This document shows, one piece after another, positions 35,931 to 47,856 of a DNA stretch of 64,000 nucleotides. This DNA is from Plasmodium relictum (lineage: Eukaryota > Apicomplexa > Aconoidasida > Haemosporida > Plasmodiidae), in contig NC_041691.1 in the NCBI RefSeq assembly GCF_900005765.1, positions 1,302,001-1,366,000 of the forward strand, given 5' to 3'. The notes under the pieces were generated by a model, which saw nothing but the letters and a program-made list of their open reading frames with translations, searched no databases and was not told the origin of the DNA. The position numbers and the translations under genes are program-made. Within the stretch, counting starts at the first letter, position 1; each line of letters starts with the position of its first letter.

Positions 35931-36796
35931 TTAAATATATATGTAGTTGTTTAAATGTATTTCATTCAAGTTTTTCCTAGGTATTCTGTAAAAAAAAAAA
36001 AAAGAAGTAAAAAAGGATATAATACAAGTTTTTATAAATACAACTACAAATAAAAGTAATGTTTTTTTAAAAAATTAGTAGAGCTTTTATGTATCAGAAT
36101 TATCTAATTAAAAACGTTTAAAAGACAAAAATAATTAAAAATTTATTATATTTTTATTATAATGGCTTTTCTATGTTAATAATTTAAGTATAAAAAAAAA
36201 AAATTTATAGTATAATACATTTGTAGCAAAAGAAATATTTGCTTCTAAGTTTTCCTCTACATCACTGTTTAATTTTTAAAAAAATTTATATTTTTTTTTT
36301 TAATATTTCATAATTTAAATTTCTTGTTTCTAATGATACAATACATTTTTTTTATATTTTTCAAAGAAAATGATATATTATAGTTGAAACACTGATGAGC
36401 TTTCAGAATGTTTCGTAATTTTTAGTAAAGACGTATGAAATGTTCTTTATAAAGATTATATGAATAAAAAAAAAAAAAGAAAATTTTTTACTATTTAAAT
36501 TTCTATATGCACATAAATGCACATATTTAAGAGAAAAACTATATTTAAGCTTATAGAAATCTATAAAAAAATTTTTATGCTTCTTTTTAAATACTATATA
36601 AGCATCAGCGTTTTTAATATATATGCGAATTAATAAGTTGTTTCTATAAATATATACAACAAATTTATTAATCTGAAATTGTTAAATTTTTTATCTTTTA
36701 TTAAAAAAAAAAAAAAAAAGAAAGAAAGAAATCCCTAGTTCTCGTAAGGTTTAACTATTTTAGGAAATTATTATTTTATTATACAATTTTACTCAT
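35931..36796 (-). CDS. Six-exon gene for a 134-residue unknown protein
   Basis: I reconstruct six minus-strand exons: 36785-36796, 36492-36672, 36345-36399, 36219-36264, 36048-36103 and 35931-35985. Lengths 12, 181, 55, 46, 56 and 55 sum to 405 bases, and every junction agrees in phase. Donors are GTATAA, GTAAAA, GTATTG, GTATTA and GTAGTT; acceptors include TTTCAG, AAACAG, AATTAG and TTACAG. The product starts MSKIINKFVVYIYRNN. It continues with blocks of normal composition (RIYIKNADAYIVFKKKHKN, KIDVEENLEANISFATN) and ends RKNLNEIHLNNYIYI. It is basic, with no clear membrane segment. I do not recognise the family. The first 12-base exon is the weakest part; the C-terminal four exons are the best supported. 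Confidence 0.6.
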
Positions 36797-37661
36797 CTTA
36801 ATCTATATATTAGAAATAATTTTATATAAGACGTAAAGTTCATATATGTATCCATTTATTATAATATATATTCATACATATATACAAATATTTTCTTAAT
36901 ATTTCATAATTTTTCTCTTTACGAAACTTGAATTTTTTTATTAATTTTTATTTTTTTTTTTATTGTTGCTTAAGAATATTTAATTTTTTTTTTATATAGA
37001 ATCCTTTATTTTATTTTTTTTTTTTTTTTGTATTTCTTTTATAGAATATGCACATAAATTTTGAATATTTCAAAACATAGAAAATAGTTTTATAGAATAA
37101 AACGTTGCAAAATTTTTTTTATTACATTTAGAAGTTAGAATGAAGAACAAAAATAGAGAATAAATTTGTATTGTTTTAATTTCTTATATTTTATTTATTG
37201 TATATGTTATTATAATATTTTTCCCTCTTTTGTTAATGGACATATAAATACCATTGCAAAAAAAATTCACCTATTATTCGTACTTATATATATGCACACA
37301 AAAAAAAAAAAAAAAAATAATTAGATAAAAAGGTGTATCAAAAGCAACAATATATTTTTGAAGTTAGATGTCTCTTAACTCTTTTTATATTTTTCAGAAT
37401 TTTTCTTATAGGTGAAATTATTAAAAGTTATTTAGAATTTTTACAAAATTTTATATTAAAAAAAAAAAAAAAAAAACGAAATGATATAATAATTAATATA
37501 TATACATATATATATTTTACATAAATAATTTAAAATATAAGATAATAAAAAAAAAAAAAAAATTGAATATTTAAAAATATATTCATTAAAAAAAATTATA
37601 AGAAAAAAAATGTTTAGCGATATAGCATTTTTCTTGTCTTTTTAATAGTCTTTCATAAGTT
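36797..37661. other. Upstream region of the 2,992-residue gene
   Basis: A/T-rich divergent spacer. A TTTTTCAG and a CTTATAG near 37398-37411 could belong to an intron in the 5' UTR of the plus-strand gene. In-frame TAA lies six bases before the ATG at 37662, so that ATG is the start. Confidence 0.5.
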
Positions 37662-40600
37662 ATGCGTAATCATATATTTAAGGAAAAAAACAACTGTCTT
37701 GTAAATATTATTAATTATAATGAAAAAAATGATCAATTTAATAATAATATGATAAAAAAAAGAGATTTATTTGACCATAATTCTTCTAATATTATTTATG
37801 ATGACAATATAAATATTATTAATAATATACAATTAAGTAAAAACTACGATATAAATAAATTAACTACACTGAAAGAGGATTCTTCAAAAAATGAAGTAAA
37901 CTATGATGACAATTTTACAAAATATAAAAACTATTGTTCAAAAAATTTTTTGTCAAATGAAATTAATTTTTCAGACAATTTTTATGATAACTCTTCAAAT
38001 AATATATTATCATCATTATCTAACAATAATAGTGGTAAATATTCTTATGAGAAAGAATATATAAATAAAAATGAGAACCGTAAAATAAATCATAATGAAA
38101 ATAATAGAATTAAAAATGAAGTTTTAAGAAATAGAAGTTTAATAATAAATGATAAATCTGAAATATTGAATGAGCCAAATTATTTTTATAAAGAGAAAAT
38201 GGAATTAGGAAAAACTAACTATTCCGTTAATGAAAAAATGAAGATAAATACTATGTTAGAATTTTATAAACAATGTAATTCAAATTTATTTTACAAAGAA
38301 TCGATAAAGGATGAAAATGAAAATACAAATTTCTCTTTATATAAAGATGAAGATAATAAGTATAAAGATATTTTAAATTCAAATAATTCATACTATAAAA
38401 GATCAAATGAATTAAACTACTATTCAACAAATGACGAATTACAAAATGATGATATATTAAATGGAAATCTCCATGGACATATAAAAACAAAAGAATACCA
38501 GATAAAAAATAATGAATTTTATAATTCTTTAAAAAATAGAGAAAATAAGAAACTTGGCAAAGGTATTTCTGAGCAAGAATTAATGAACTTTAAAAGGAAT
38601 TTATATGAACAAAATAATAGTATAAATATAAGAGATGAATATACTTTTAATAATTCATTATTAACAGATGGATTAACTCATGAACAATTATATCCAACTA
38701 ATTTGTATAATAGTGCAAATTATCCTTACTTAAACTATAAGAAAGAAAATTTATCAGGTAAAGCAAGTGAAATATTAAAACAAGAAATTTGTAATCCATT
38801 AAAGGGTATAAGTGATATACATTTTAGTGAAAGTATAAACAAAAATAAAAATGTTTTTTCTTCATTATCAATGAAAAATTTAAACAACCATTTAAATAAT
38901 ATGAATATTCAATATAATGAAGAATATATTGAAGAAAATAATCCTAATAAAAAAGAATTAAATAATTTAGTGAAAATAACTAAGGAAGTTTATAGTAGTA
39001 ATAATTTTTCTTCAAATTCAAATACAACAGTAGAATGTAAAAGCATAAATAATAGAATAAAAAACTTAGATTATTCAAATAATTCTAACAGTAAGAGAAA
39101 TTTAAATGATTTAATTAATTTAGATATTTTAATTAATAAAAGAGATACAAACCATATTAGTAACTTAAGTTATTCAAATGATTCAACTAATTTAAATAAT
39201 ATCGAACATATCAACAACATAAATAATTTAAGTAATTTATATAGTACAAATAATAAGACTAATATCGATAATTTAAGCGGTTTAGATAATTTAAAAGAGA
39301 TTAATAATTTTAACAATTTTGCTAATAATAATAATATTATGAATAAAAGTAATTTAGTTATTAAAAAAGAAATTAAATGTGCAAAACGTTTTCAGAATAA
39401 TAAAAATCAAATTGAAAACAATTATTCATCTTATATGGCATCAAATGAATACAATGAAAATAAAATAGAACAAAATAAGAAAGAAAAAGATGAATTTGAA
39501 ATATCGAATAATGAACTTTATTTATCAAAAATAATGTTACAAAACAACATAGATGAAGAAGAAAAAATATTTTTTAATAGTGATTTATCAAATAATGTGA
39601 ACAAATCAAATTCTACTAGTTCAAATAAAGGTAAATTAGAGGATAAAAATAAAGTTAAAAGAAAACAATCATTTGAAGAAAACTCAGAGTATTGCACAAA
39701 TTTAAGTAAAAGTGAGCAACAAATAAATAAATATTATTTAAATGTGTTAAATTTTGAAAATAAAGATCTGCTAAGTTGCAGTAAAATAAAAAATGAACTT
39801 AATAGTTGCCAAATATATTCTACTGAAATTTCAAATAAAAACTCCAAAGAAATGCATAAAAATGAGGAACAATTAGTTCATAAAGAATCATATACAGAAA
39901 AAAAAAGTAATATGAATGATTCTCTTAAAAGCCATAATTGGCAAAAAGATAAGTGTGACAGTGAAACATGTAAAGTAGTAGATAATCAAAAAAATTCTGG
40001 TTTTAGCATTAACTCAAATTTATATTGTAATTTAAGCAGTGAACATATGACAAATTTTGATAATATTGATGAAAATGATAATAAAATTATTGTAAATATT
40101 GATAATATTAATGAAAATGATAATAAAATTATTATTCATAACAATTTAAATAACAACAATAATATTGACTATAATTTTCATTGTAATAAAAACTGTGATG
40201 TTGATAATTCATATGATGTTAAAAAGAACTTTTATAAGAACATTAGTATTAGCTATAACGAAAATTCTGTTGAAAATAACAGCAGTGATATCATAAATAT
40301 TAATTCGAAATTTCAAAATACAAGTAAATTAAAAAAATATGGTCATGAAAATAGTGAAAATACTGTGTGTAATACATTAGGTGATTTTAATCCAATAAAC
40401 AGAAATTTCTTATATAAGGAAAATAAAAAAAAAAATTCGTTATTATTAAAAAATAAGCAGGAACATAATTTAAATGATAATATATATGCAAACAGTGGAA
40501 TAAAATCATGTAAATATCCCATTACTAATATTAAATTAGAAAATATAAATGTAACAGAAAAAAAAAAGAAAAATTTTGATTCAAATAAAGATAGTAAAGA

Positions 40601-43600
40601 ATTAGTGGAAAATATAAATATAAAATTAACAGGATTACATTTTAATGAACAAAAAACAAATACTGCAATTATTGCCGATGCATTAAAAATTATTGATAAA
40701 AAAGCGGAAGACCATTGCGAAGAAAGAGCAAAATATTTGCTTTGTAAAGAAGCAGAAGAAAAAAAAAATTTATGTACTAATAAAATAGAAATAGCAAGTG
40801 AAAAAAAAATTAAAAAAAATATAAGTTTATGCTGTAAAAATTTCAAAGTAGGATGTCTAAAGGATAATAACAAAGCAACTAAAATAAAATCACATTTTAT
40901 ATCGAAGCAAAATAATATACCTGCACTTATAGAACCATTTAAAAATGAAGCAATTAAAACTTTAAAGAAATTAAATGTAAAATATGAAAAAAGCTATTGT
41001 GAATATGAAAAAAATGGAAACATTGAAAAATTACCAAAAACATGTGAAGAAAAATTTAAGAACATAGAAAATGATTTTTCATGCTCAGAAGAGAAAAACG
41101 AAAAAGAGGAATATAAAAATATGATAAAACTACTATATAGTAAAAATGAAAAATTTAAAGTAGAAGAAGAAAATAAAAATATTAATGAATCATCTTGTTA
41201 TAATTCAAATTCTCATAATTTTTCTATGTATTCTCTTTGTGATAAGATTAATAATTTTCATTGTGCAGAAAAAGTCGAAAATATAGACCTAAAAGGAAAA
41301 AAAGACTTAATGAAAAAAAAAGAAAGTAATTCTTTTAATAATGAGCCTGAGTTGCCAAAAACTCCTACTTGTTCAAAAAATAGAGAACTAGATAAACTAA
41401 ATAATATAAATGAAATAAATATAAAAAAAGATATTCTATTAAAGAAAAAAAATATAAAATGTAACAATTTTAAAGATAATAAATATTCAATTAAAAAAAT
41501 GGAAAAAAAAAAAATAATTAATAACACAACAAATGAAAAAATAAACGAAGTTAAAAAAAAAAACACAGAAAAGTATCCTCTTGATATTGAAGCAACTTAT
41601 AAGTGTAAGAATATTTATCTTAAAATTAATGTTGACACAAATAATGAAGAATTAATAAAACATGCACAAAATAGATTATCGAAAAGAACATTAGAATTTA
41701 AATTAATTACAACGAAACTAATTAACGGATTCATCAAGTCTACTGAATCAAAAATTTATAAATCATCAACTATAATATTACAAAATACGGAGACAGATAT
41801 TTTTTATAACATTACTCTTCATGCATATAGTACTACTATATCTACTATATGGTTGTATGCATCTATTTCCTTTTTTTTGACAAAATATAATATTCAAAAC
41901 TTCAAATTAAAAACTCCTTCATCTATTACTTTTACAAAAAATGGAGATTTCTTAAATTCTTTATTAAATAGCAACAATATAAAAAAAAATATTTCAAAAG
42001 CAAGTAAACTTGAATCTCACAATTATTTATTAAAAAAAACCCATGAAAAAAAAAAAAGTTGTATGACTATTTTACAAAAGAATTCTACAGAAATGAATAA
42101 AAGGTTTAGTATTTCTGAAGATAAAAATGATAATTTTCTTAAAGATTATTGTGATTTCTCTAATACTGATATTTTTAATGAAAGTATCCTTCAAATAAAT
42201 AAAATAGATATTTGTAATTCTTTAGAGAAAAATAATCAATCAAAAAACAAAAATAGTGAAGAAGATAATAATACTTTAGATAAAGAAAATTCTAACAATA
42301 GTTATGGCATATCACATAGTGATGAATGCCTAAGTAGTTCTTCCTATGAAGAGTTATTATTGGACTTTCATGATCTTAACAAAAGTGAAATAAAAAAGGG
42401 ATTCCAAAATTATAAATATGAAAAAAAAGAAGAAAAACAAGAAGATAAAAAATTAAAACATTTAAACACAATTACTCATAAAAATACTCCTTTATTTGAT
42501 GAAAAAAATTCCTCTCAAAAATATGATAAGAATAAAGAAATAGTTAACAATGAAAGCAAAGAAAAAAATAATATAAATGGGATAAAAAACAATTACATAA
42601 ATGGTAAAATAAAAGAGGAAAAATTAGAGAATTCAATGTATTTAGAAATATTGAATAATGCTTATAAAGAACCTTTTATATTTTCAGAATTTTTGTTAAA
42701 GAAAAATGTAGATATTCAAAATTCTAATAAATTAGTTAACAATTTGAAGATTAAAGAAATTAAAGATTCTAGTTCGTTAACTTTATCCAGTAGTTGCATA
42801 TCTAAAGATGAATATATGAACGACATGAAAAATGAATTAATGAATGTCAAGCAAAATGTTGTAATGGAAGAACATAGTGACAAAGATAAAAATAATTTCA
42901 GTAAAAAATTAAATAATAGTTGTGGAGAAGATATATTAAAATACCCTCTTAAAAAAGACAGTGATTCTCCTAAAGAAAATATTTATATGTTGAATGAACT
43001 AAAAGATGAATTAGAAGATATAAAAAGTATAAAAAATGAAATGACTACTAAAAATAATATGAATAATACCACTGAAGAAGTAAAGATAAACCCTAGTGAT
43101 AATAATAATAGTTATTACTTTGGCAACAATTATTATTATAAAAATTATATAGAGAAAAACCATATAGAAAATGACTTAACTAATGAAAATTCAAATTATA
43201 TAGATTCACTTAATAATGAATTAAAGATCATACCCGAATATTCAAATAAAATTTACAAAGAAAAAAATGTAAATGTCTTAAATTTAAATAAATATGATGA
43301 AAAATATGTATCGGAAAAATTACAAAAATCAAAAGTTCTGTTAATTAATAAAAGTGAAAATATTACTAAATATGATTTGAAATTAGTGAAAAATTCTTTT
43401 ATTAATAAAAAAGAAAATACAAATTATGAAAATTCTAATGAAACAAAAGAAATGAAAGAAAATAATGAAATAAATACAATATCACTAAATGACATTATTC
43501 ATAGCAAAGATAAACAAGGAACAAGTATAGTAGATTTAAATAAAATGAATAATAATAATGAAGGAAGAACTAATGAGATAAAGGTAGAAAATATTAAAAC

Positions 43601-46600
43601 GTCAGAACCTACTGTTACGAGTAATTTTATATTTAAAAAAAAAACAGAGAGTTTAAATGAAAAGCATGAAATTTATAACCACATGTATTTGAATAAAAAT
43701 AACAAAAACAATGAACTGAATAAATACGAAGCTAATGGAATAAAGTTGATAGGTTACAACAACTTGAACCATAATAATAATATAGAAAAAAATAAAAATA
43801 TATTATTTACACCAAATAACACAAATAACATATTAATTAATAAACTTCATAATTCAACAAGAATTAGTTATAATCCTCATATAAAATCAAAGAATTTTAA
43901 AGAATATCTAGATTACAACAACGCAACGTTTAACCCAATTGATAAAAAAGTAATAGTTCTTAAAAATAAAGAAATAGAAGCTCTTTCAAAGGGTTCAGAG
44001 TATGATAAATTAAAATATGTATACAAATCGAATTTTAATAAAACATGTGAACACATAAACTTAATTAGAAGAGATAATAATATCAGTAAAACTAATTTTC
44101 CTATAAACTTTTTAAATAAGACATTTACGAACAACATTTGTATGGATAATGAAGATAGAAATAAGAAACACTTTCAAAATAGCAAATGTAAAATATATAA
44201 TTCAGAAGATTTGCTGCATAAAATTAATAATTATAAACATGTAAGGTGCACAGATAACGCTAATCATACACATGATTTTAACAATAATTACCATCAACAT
44301 TTAAATATGCAAAAAAATTATTTCAATTATTTCCCTAATAATATTAATTCATTAAATATATATGAGAAAGATATAGAAAGTAATGCAAAGGAATCAGTAA
44401 ACAATTTCATTGAGTATAAAAAAAAAAATAATAATAATGATATATATCATATAAACAAACATGTAACTGCTAGTGAAAACATTCTCAGCGAACATTTGCT
44501 AAATCAGAATGGGAAAAATTACAAAGAACAAAGAACAACAGATGAAAATTATATATTTATTGATGATAATAATAGTAATAAAAATAATGAGAATTATGTA
44601 AAAGAAATCGAACATAAAAAAAGTAACAAATGCTTTAATAAAGAATTTTTCATCAATTCTCAAAAATTTGTTATTGATAAAATACATAATAATAATAAGG
44701 ACAATATTGCATTAAATAATGGAACTACTAATAATTTGATATGTTATAATGCAAGCAATAACAATATCCCATTAAATGAATTAGTTAATAACAATGCAAT
44801 AAATAATAATGATAGTAATATAGTACATAATAACTTAATGAAAAATTATAAATATTATAATATGACAAATAGTAATAATAACGTAAATAGAAGTAATAAT
44901 GAGTTTACTTCTATTAATATTGATAGCAAAAAATATACCCATAATAATATTCATTTATTTAAAAATACACAACAAAGAAAACCTAATTATAATATAAAAT
45001 TAAGTGAAAATTCTCAAAATTACCTAAATAATATATATATGCTAAATTTAAATAAAGAAAGGACTGATACAGTTGTTGGTAATAATTCCTATAATGAAAT
45101 AAATATGGAACCAACATATTTGAATGAAAATAGAATAAAATATATACATAATATAAATAAGAGTGAAAGTGAACCTAATCTCAAAAATATATTATTAAAA
45201 CCAAACATATATAATATAAATTGTTATGATAAATATGTAATAGAAAATTCTCCATTAAAAAATGTTTTAAAAAAAAATATTTTTATTCTTCCACAAGGAG
45301 TTAAGAAAGATGCAAAAGAAAACCCTTATACAATTTACAAAATAAATGAGAAAAAATTAAAAAATGGAATCAATAATAATTATCCATTTAAAAATTTTAA
45401 TTTAATTGAAAATATGGAAAATAATATAAATACAAAAAAAAATATTACAAATATACCAAATACTATGAGACTTCAGGATATTATTATGAATGAAAAAAAT
45501 ATAAGCAATAATTTAAGCAATTTTAATATAGATGGAAATAATAATTTAAATCACTTGAATCAAAATATTAATAATAACATCAACTACTTAAATGAGCATT
45601 CAAATCGTAATTTCAATTTCTCAAATCGAAATTTTAATAATAATATGAATTACTTACATCAACATTCAAGTCGTAATTTAGGTATCTTGAATCAAAATAT
45701 AAATAATAATTCAAACGTTACAAATAAAGCTTATTTCTCTGTGAATAAAAAAGCTAATTTAGTTAAATTAAATGAGAATTCGAAAGATATCAGAAAAAAT
45801 ATATATTCCTACAGAGATTTAATGAATGAGAATGAGAATAATTTAATCAGTAGTTCGACATTAAGTAATTCATTTGATATTAAAAAATTATACGGAAGTT
45901 CTGACGATTTAAAAGATAATGTAAATATGTCTTTATATTGTTGCCCATTAAAAAAAGACTATAAAAGCAATATAAACGAAACTTATTTTTCTCCCTCAAA
46001 TTTTTCTAAAATGAAACAAATGAGAAATGTAAAATATAATAATAACGATTTAAATGCCAATAATGACTATAAAAATAATTTAAAAAAAAACTATATAACA
46101 TCTAATTACATAAACGATAATATACAAAATAGTAAAAACCATAGAAACATAGAATTAGGTTTGAGTCACCACAATTATTTAAAAGATGTAGAGCAAACAA
46201 AAACTTGTAAAAAAATATTAAATGAAATGAAGGATTCCAAAAGTATATGTAACGATAATGTGCCAGATGTGCATACAAAATATTCATATATAGATAACAT
46301 CTTCATAAATAACGAAAACTCACTTAGTAAAAATAGAAAGTTTTCCCCTTTTTTCGGAAAACCTAGTAATTTAAATATGCAAAAAAATGAGAATTTTGAA
46401 AAATTCTCACAAAATATATATTCCAATTTACAAATATTCCAATTAAATATTCAACTTGATGAATCTACATGGAAGCATATTAAATTTTCTTATGAAGACT
46501 TATTAGATGAAAAAGTAATGAAATTTATTAAAGATAATAAACTAAAACAAATATTTTTAATTCCTATTAAAGAAAAAATGGAATATATGTTACAAAATGA

Positions 46601-46640
46601 TATAATAAAATGGAATATCAATATTACAGAATTCTTATAA
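37662..46640 (+). CDS. Very large Asn/Lys-rich protein, unknown function
   Basis: A single exon of 2,992 codons. About nine tenths is Asn/Lys/Ser/Glu low complexity. Two islands look folded. One is at about residues 1305-1440 (YKCKNIYLKINVD, KRTLEFKLITTKLINGF, ITLHAYSTTISTIWLYAS). The other is the extreme C-terminus, about 2923-2992 (FQLNIQLDESTWKHIKFSYE, then DEKVMKFIKDNKLKQIFLIP). The latter has the strand-strand-helix-helix look of a short C-terminal module seen on some large cytoskeletal or ciliary proteins; that resemblance is only an impression. A 39-base near-duplication lies near 40055-40135 (NIDENDNKIIVNI / NINENDNKIIIHN) and a looser repeat at 45520-45720. No signal peptide is present. 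No kinase, AP2 or zinc-finger motif was seen. Confidence 0.9.
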   Translation: MRNHIFKEKNNCLVNIINYNEKNDQFNNNMIKKRDLFDHNSSNIIYDDNINIINNIQLSKNYDINKLTTLKEDSSKNEVNYDDNFTKYKNYCSKNFLSNEINFSDNFYDNSSNNILSSLSNNNSGKYSYEKEYINKNENRKINHNENNRIKNEVLRNRSLIINDKSEILNEPNYFYKEKMELGKTNYSVNEKMKINTMLEFYKQCNSNLFYKESIKDENENTNFSLYKDEDNKYKDILNSNNSYYKRSNELNYYSTNDELQNDDILNGNLHGHIKTKEYQIKNNEFYNSLKNRENKKLGKGISEQELMNFKRNLYEQNNSINIRDEYTFNNSLLTDGLTHEQLYPTNLYNSANYPYLNYKKENLSGKASEILKQEICNPLKGISDIHFSESINKNKNVFSSLSMKNLNNHLNNMNIQYNEEYIEENNPNKKELNNLVKITKEVYSSNNFSSNSNTTVECKSINNRIKNLDYSNNSNSKRNLNDLINLDILINKRDTNHISNLSYSNDSTNLNNIEHINNINNLSNLYSTNNKTNIDNLSGLDNLKEINNFNNFANNNNIMNKSNLVIKKEIKCAKRFQNNKNQIENNYSSYMASNEYNENKIEQNKKEKDEFEISNNELYLSKIMLQNNIDEEEKIFFNSDLSNNVNKSNSTSSNKGKLEDKNKVKRKQSFEENSEYCTNLSKSEQQINKYYLNVLNFENKDLLSCSKIKNELNSCQIYSTEISNKNSKEMHKNEEQLVHKESYTEKKSNMNDSLKSHNWQKDKCDSETCKVVDNQKNSGFSINSNLYCNLSSEHMTNFDNIDENDNKIIVNIDNINENDNKIIIHNNLNNNNNIDYNFHCNKNCDVDNSYDVKKNFYKNISISYNENSVENNSSDIININSKFQNTSKLKKYGHENSENTVCNTLGDFNPINRNFLYKENKKKNSLLLKNKQEHNLNDNIYANSGIKSCKYPITNIKLENINVTEKKKKNFDSNKDSKELVENINIKLTGLHFNEQKTNTAIIADALKIIDKKAEDHCEERAKYLLCKEAEEKKNLCTNKIEIASEKKIKKNISLCCKNFKVGCLKDNNKATKIKSHFISKQNNIPALIEPFKNEAIKTLKKLNVKYEKSYCEYEKNGNIEKLPKTCEEKFKNIENDFSCSEEKNEKEEYKNMIKLLYSKNEKFKVEEENKNINESSCYNSNSHNFSMYSLCDKINNFHCAEKVENIDLKGKKDLMKKKESNSFNNEPELPKTPTCSKNRELDKLNNINEINIKKDILLKKKNIKCNNFKDNKYSIKKMEKKKIINNTTNEKINEVKKKNTEKYPLDIEATYKCKNIYLKINVDTNNEELIKHAQNRLSKRTLEFKLITTKLINGFIKSTESKIYKSSTIILQNTETDIFYNITLHAYSTTISTIWLYASISFFLTKYNIQNFKLKTPSSITFTKNGDFLNSLLNSNNIKKNISKASKLESHNYLLKKTHEKKKSCMTILQKNSTEMNKRFSISEDKNDNFLKDYCDFSNTDIFNESILQINKIDICNSLEKNNQSKNKNSEEDNNTLDKENSNNSYGISHSDECLSSSSYEELLLDFHDLNKSEIKKGFQNYKYEKKEEKQEDKKLKHLNTITHKNTPLFDEKNSSQKYDKNKEIVNNESKEKNNINGIKNNYINGKIKEEKLENSMYLEILNNAYKEPFIFSEFLLKKNVDIQNSNKLVNNLKIKEIKDSSSLTLSSSCISKDEYMNDMKNELMNVKQNVVMEEHSDKDKNNFSKKLNNSCGEDILKYPLKKDSDSPKENIYMLNELKDELEDIKSIKNEMTTKNNMNNTTEEVKINPSDNNNSYYFGNNYYYKNYIEKNHIENDLTNENSNYIDSLNNELKIIPEYSNKIYKEKNVNVLNLNKYDEKYVSEKLQKSKVLLINKSENITKYDLKLVKNSFINKKENTNYENSNETKEMKENNEINTISLNDIIHSKDKQGTSIVDLNKMNNNNEGRTNEIKVENIKTSEPTVTSNFIFKKKTESLNEKHEIYNHMYLNKNNKNNELNKYEANGIKLIGYNNLNHNNNIEKNKNILFTPNNTNNILINKLHNSTRISYNPHIKSKNFKEYLDYNNATFNPIDKKVIVLKNKEIEALSKGSEYDKLKYVYKSNFNKTCEHINLIRRDNNISKTNFPINFLNKTFTNNICMDNEDRNKKHFQNSKCKIYNSEDLLHKINNYKHVRCTDNANHTHDFNNNYHQHLNMQKNYFNYFPNNINSLNIYEKDIESNAKESVNNFIEYKKKNNNNDIYHINKHVTASENILSEHLLNQNGKNYKEQRTTDENYIFIDDNNSNKNNENYVKEIEHKKSNKCFNKEFFINSQKFVIDKIHNNNKDNIALNNGTTNNLICYNASNNNIPLNELVNNNAINNNDSNIVHNNLMKNYKYYNMTNSNNNVNRSNNEFTSINIDSKKYTHNNIHLFKNTQQRKPNYNIKLSENSQNYLNNIYMLNLNKERTDTVVGNNSYNEINMEPTYLNENRIKYIHNINKSESEPNLKNILLKPNIYNINCYDKYVIENSPLKNVLKKNIFILPQGVKKDAKENPYTIYKINEKKLKNGINNNYPFKNFNLIENMENNINTKKNITNIPNTMRLQDIIMNEKNISNNLSNFNIDGNNNLNHLNQNINNNINYLNEHSNRNFNFSNRNFNNNMNYLHQHSSRNLGILNQNINNNSNVTNKAYFSVNKKANLVKLNENSKDIRKNIYSYRDLMNENENNLISSSTLSNSFDIKKLYGSSDDLKDNVNMSLYCCPLKKDYKSNINETYFSPSNFSKMKQMRNVKYNNNDLNANNDYKNNLKKNYITSNYINDNIQNSKNHRNIELGLSHHNYLKDVEQTKTCKKILNEMKDSKSICNDNVPDVHTKYSYIDNIFINNENSLSKNRKFSPFFGKPSNLNMQKNENFEKFSQNIYSNLQIFQLNIQLDESTWKHIKFSYEDLLDEKVMKFIKDNKLKQIFLIPIKEKMEYMLQNDIIKWNINITEFL

Positions 46641-47856
46641 AATATAAAGGCATAAAAATAATTTTTTTAAATATTTTCTTCCTTTTTGTATGCATATTTT
46701 TTTTTTTTTTTTGTCTAATAACATTAAACTTTGTTAAAAATAATAAATGTTTAAAAGTCATTTTTGTTTGACAATTTATTGTATTTCTCATATATGTATA
46801 AATATGCATTTATATATATACATATATTTTTTCTTTTTTTTTTTTTTTTTTTTTTTTTTTTCTAGAGATATTTTAAATAAAATTCTTTTTAATTTATTCT
46901 TTATTATTTTATTTAAATTTTTTTTTCTTTGTTAATTTTTATTTTTTTAAGGTTAATTTTTTCTTTTATTAATATTTATGATTTTTGTCTTAAAACTGTC
47001 CTAATTATCTATACTTTTTTTTTATAAAATTTGTCTAATTTTTAGTACATATAAATATTTCAGTTGCCCAAACTTTGTTTTTTTGGAAAATGTAATTCAT
47101 GCTTCAATTTTTTTTTAAATCAAGAAATTAATTGTATTTATTTTATTTCTTTTTTTTTTTTTTTTTTTATTTTGTTTTATTTTAATTTTATACAAACGAA
47201 TTTGTAAAAAAATTTTACTACACTTTTTTTTTAAAAAAAAAAATATTTTAATGAAAGAATAAAATAAAAATATATATTTATTTAATATTCAATTTTTTTT
47301 TATTTGCCTTCCTAATAAAAGTATTATTTTTTAAAATTTTTAGATTAATTATTAAATATGATTGAAAATAAAAGAAAATATATTTTATAACTAAAATTGT
47401 ATATTTAATATAATTAATAAAATATAATTTATTTATGTTTTTCAATTAAAATAACCTTTTTTAAAGTTTTATTATTATATGTAATAATAGTAAAAAATTA
47501 ATTCTAAACAAAAATTTCAAACGCCATGTAGCATTTAACTTTTTTAATAATTATTTAAATAATAGAGGTAATGATATAAATGTAAACTAATTTATAAAAA
47601 ATAAATTCTCTTGATCCATTTTAAGAAAAAATAGACATATATATTTTTAATATTCAATAAATTAAATCGATAAAGTACTTGAAATCAATGAAAAATAATA
47701 ATATACACTATACATGTATATATATTATTATTTAGTTATTTAGTGTTTTACTTAAATTTTGAGTATAAATAAAAGGAACTTTAGTAAAGTACATCATATA
47801 TAAGAAATGAATTTTTACAGTATATGATATTAAATATAATATAAAGTTCATTTTTT
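46641..47856. other. Convergent spacer (large protein / GDH)
   Basis: 1.2 kb of A/T-rich 3' flank with several runs of 15-25 T. One patch after a consensus ATATTTCAG at 47062 is richer in G/C and open in more than one plus-strand frame, but no convincing upstream exon was found. Confidence 0.55.

Noticed and set aside
36390-36420. CTGATGAGC resembling a C box of a C/D snoRNA
   Set aside because: No matching D box or terminal stem is present, and the stretch lies within the intron/exon 3 area of the six-exon gene.
37333-37524. 63-codon plus-strand frame upstream of the large Asn-rich gene
   Set aside because: It starts at GTG, contains splice-acceptor-like T-rich sequence and a poly-Lys run from an A homopolymer. 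It is better read as 5' UTR.
46747-46935. 62-codon plus-strand frame after the 2,992-residue gene
   Set aside because: Half of it is a T homopolymer read as Phe, and no coherent downstream exon was found.
47063-47130. G/C-richer patch after a consensus TTTCAG in the large-protein/GDH spacer
   Set aside because: It is open in several frames at once, and no upstream exon with matching phase and real coding content could be found.
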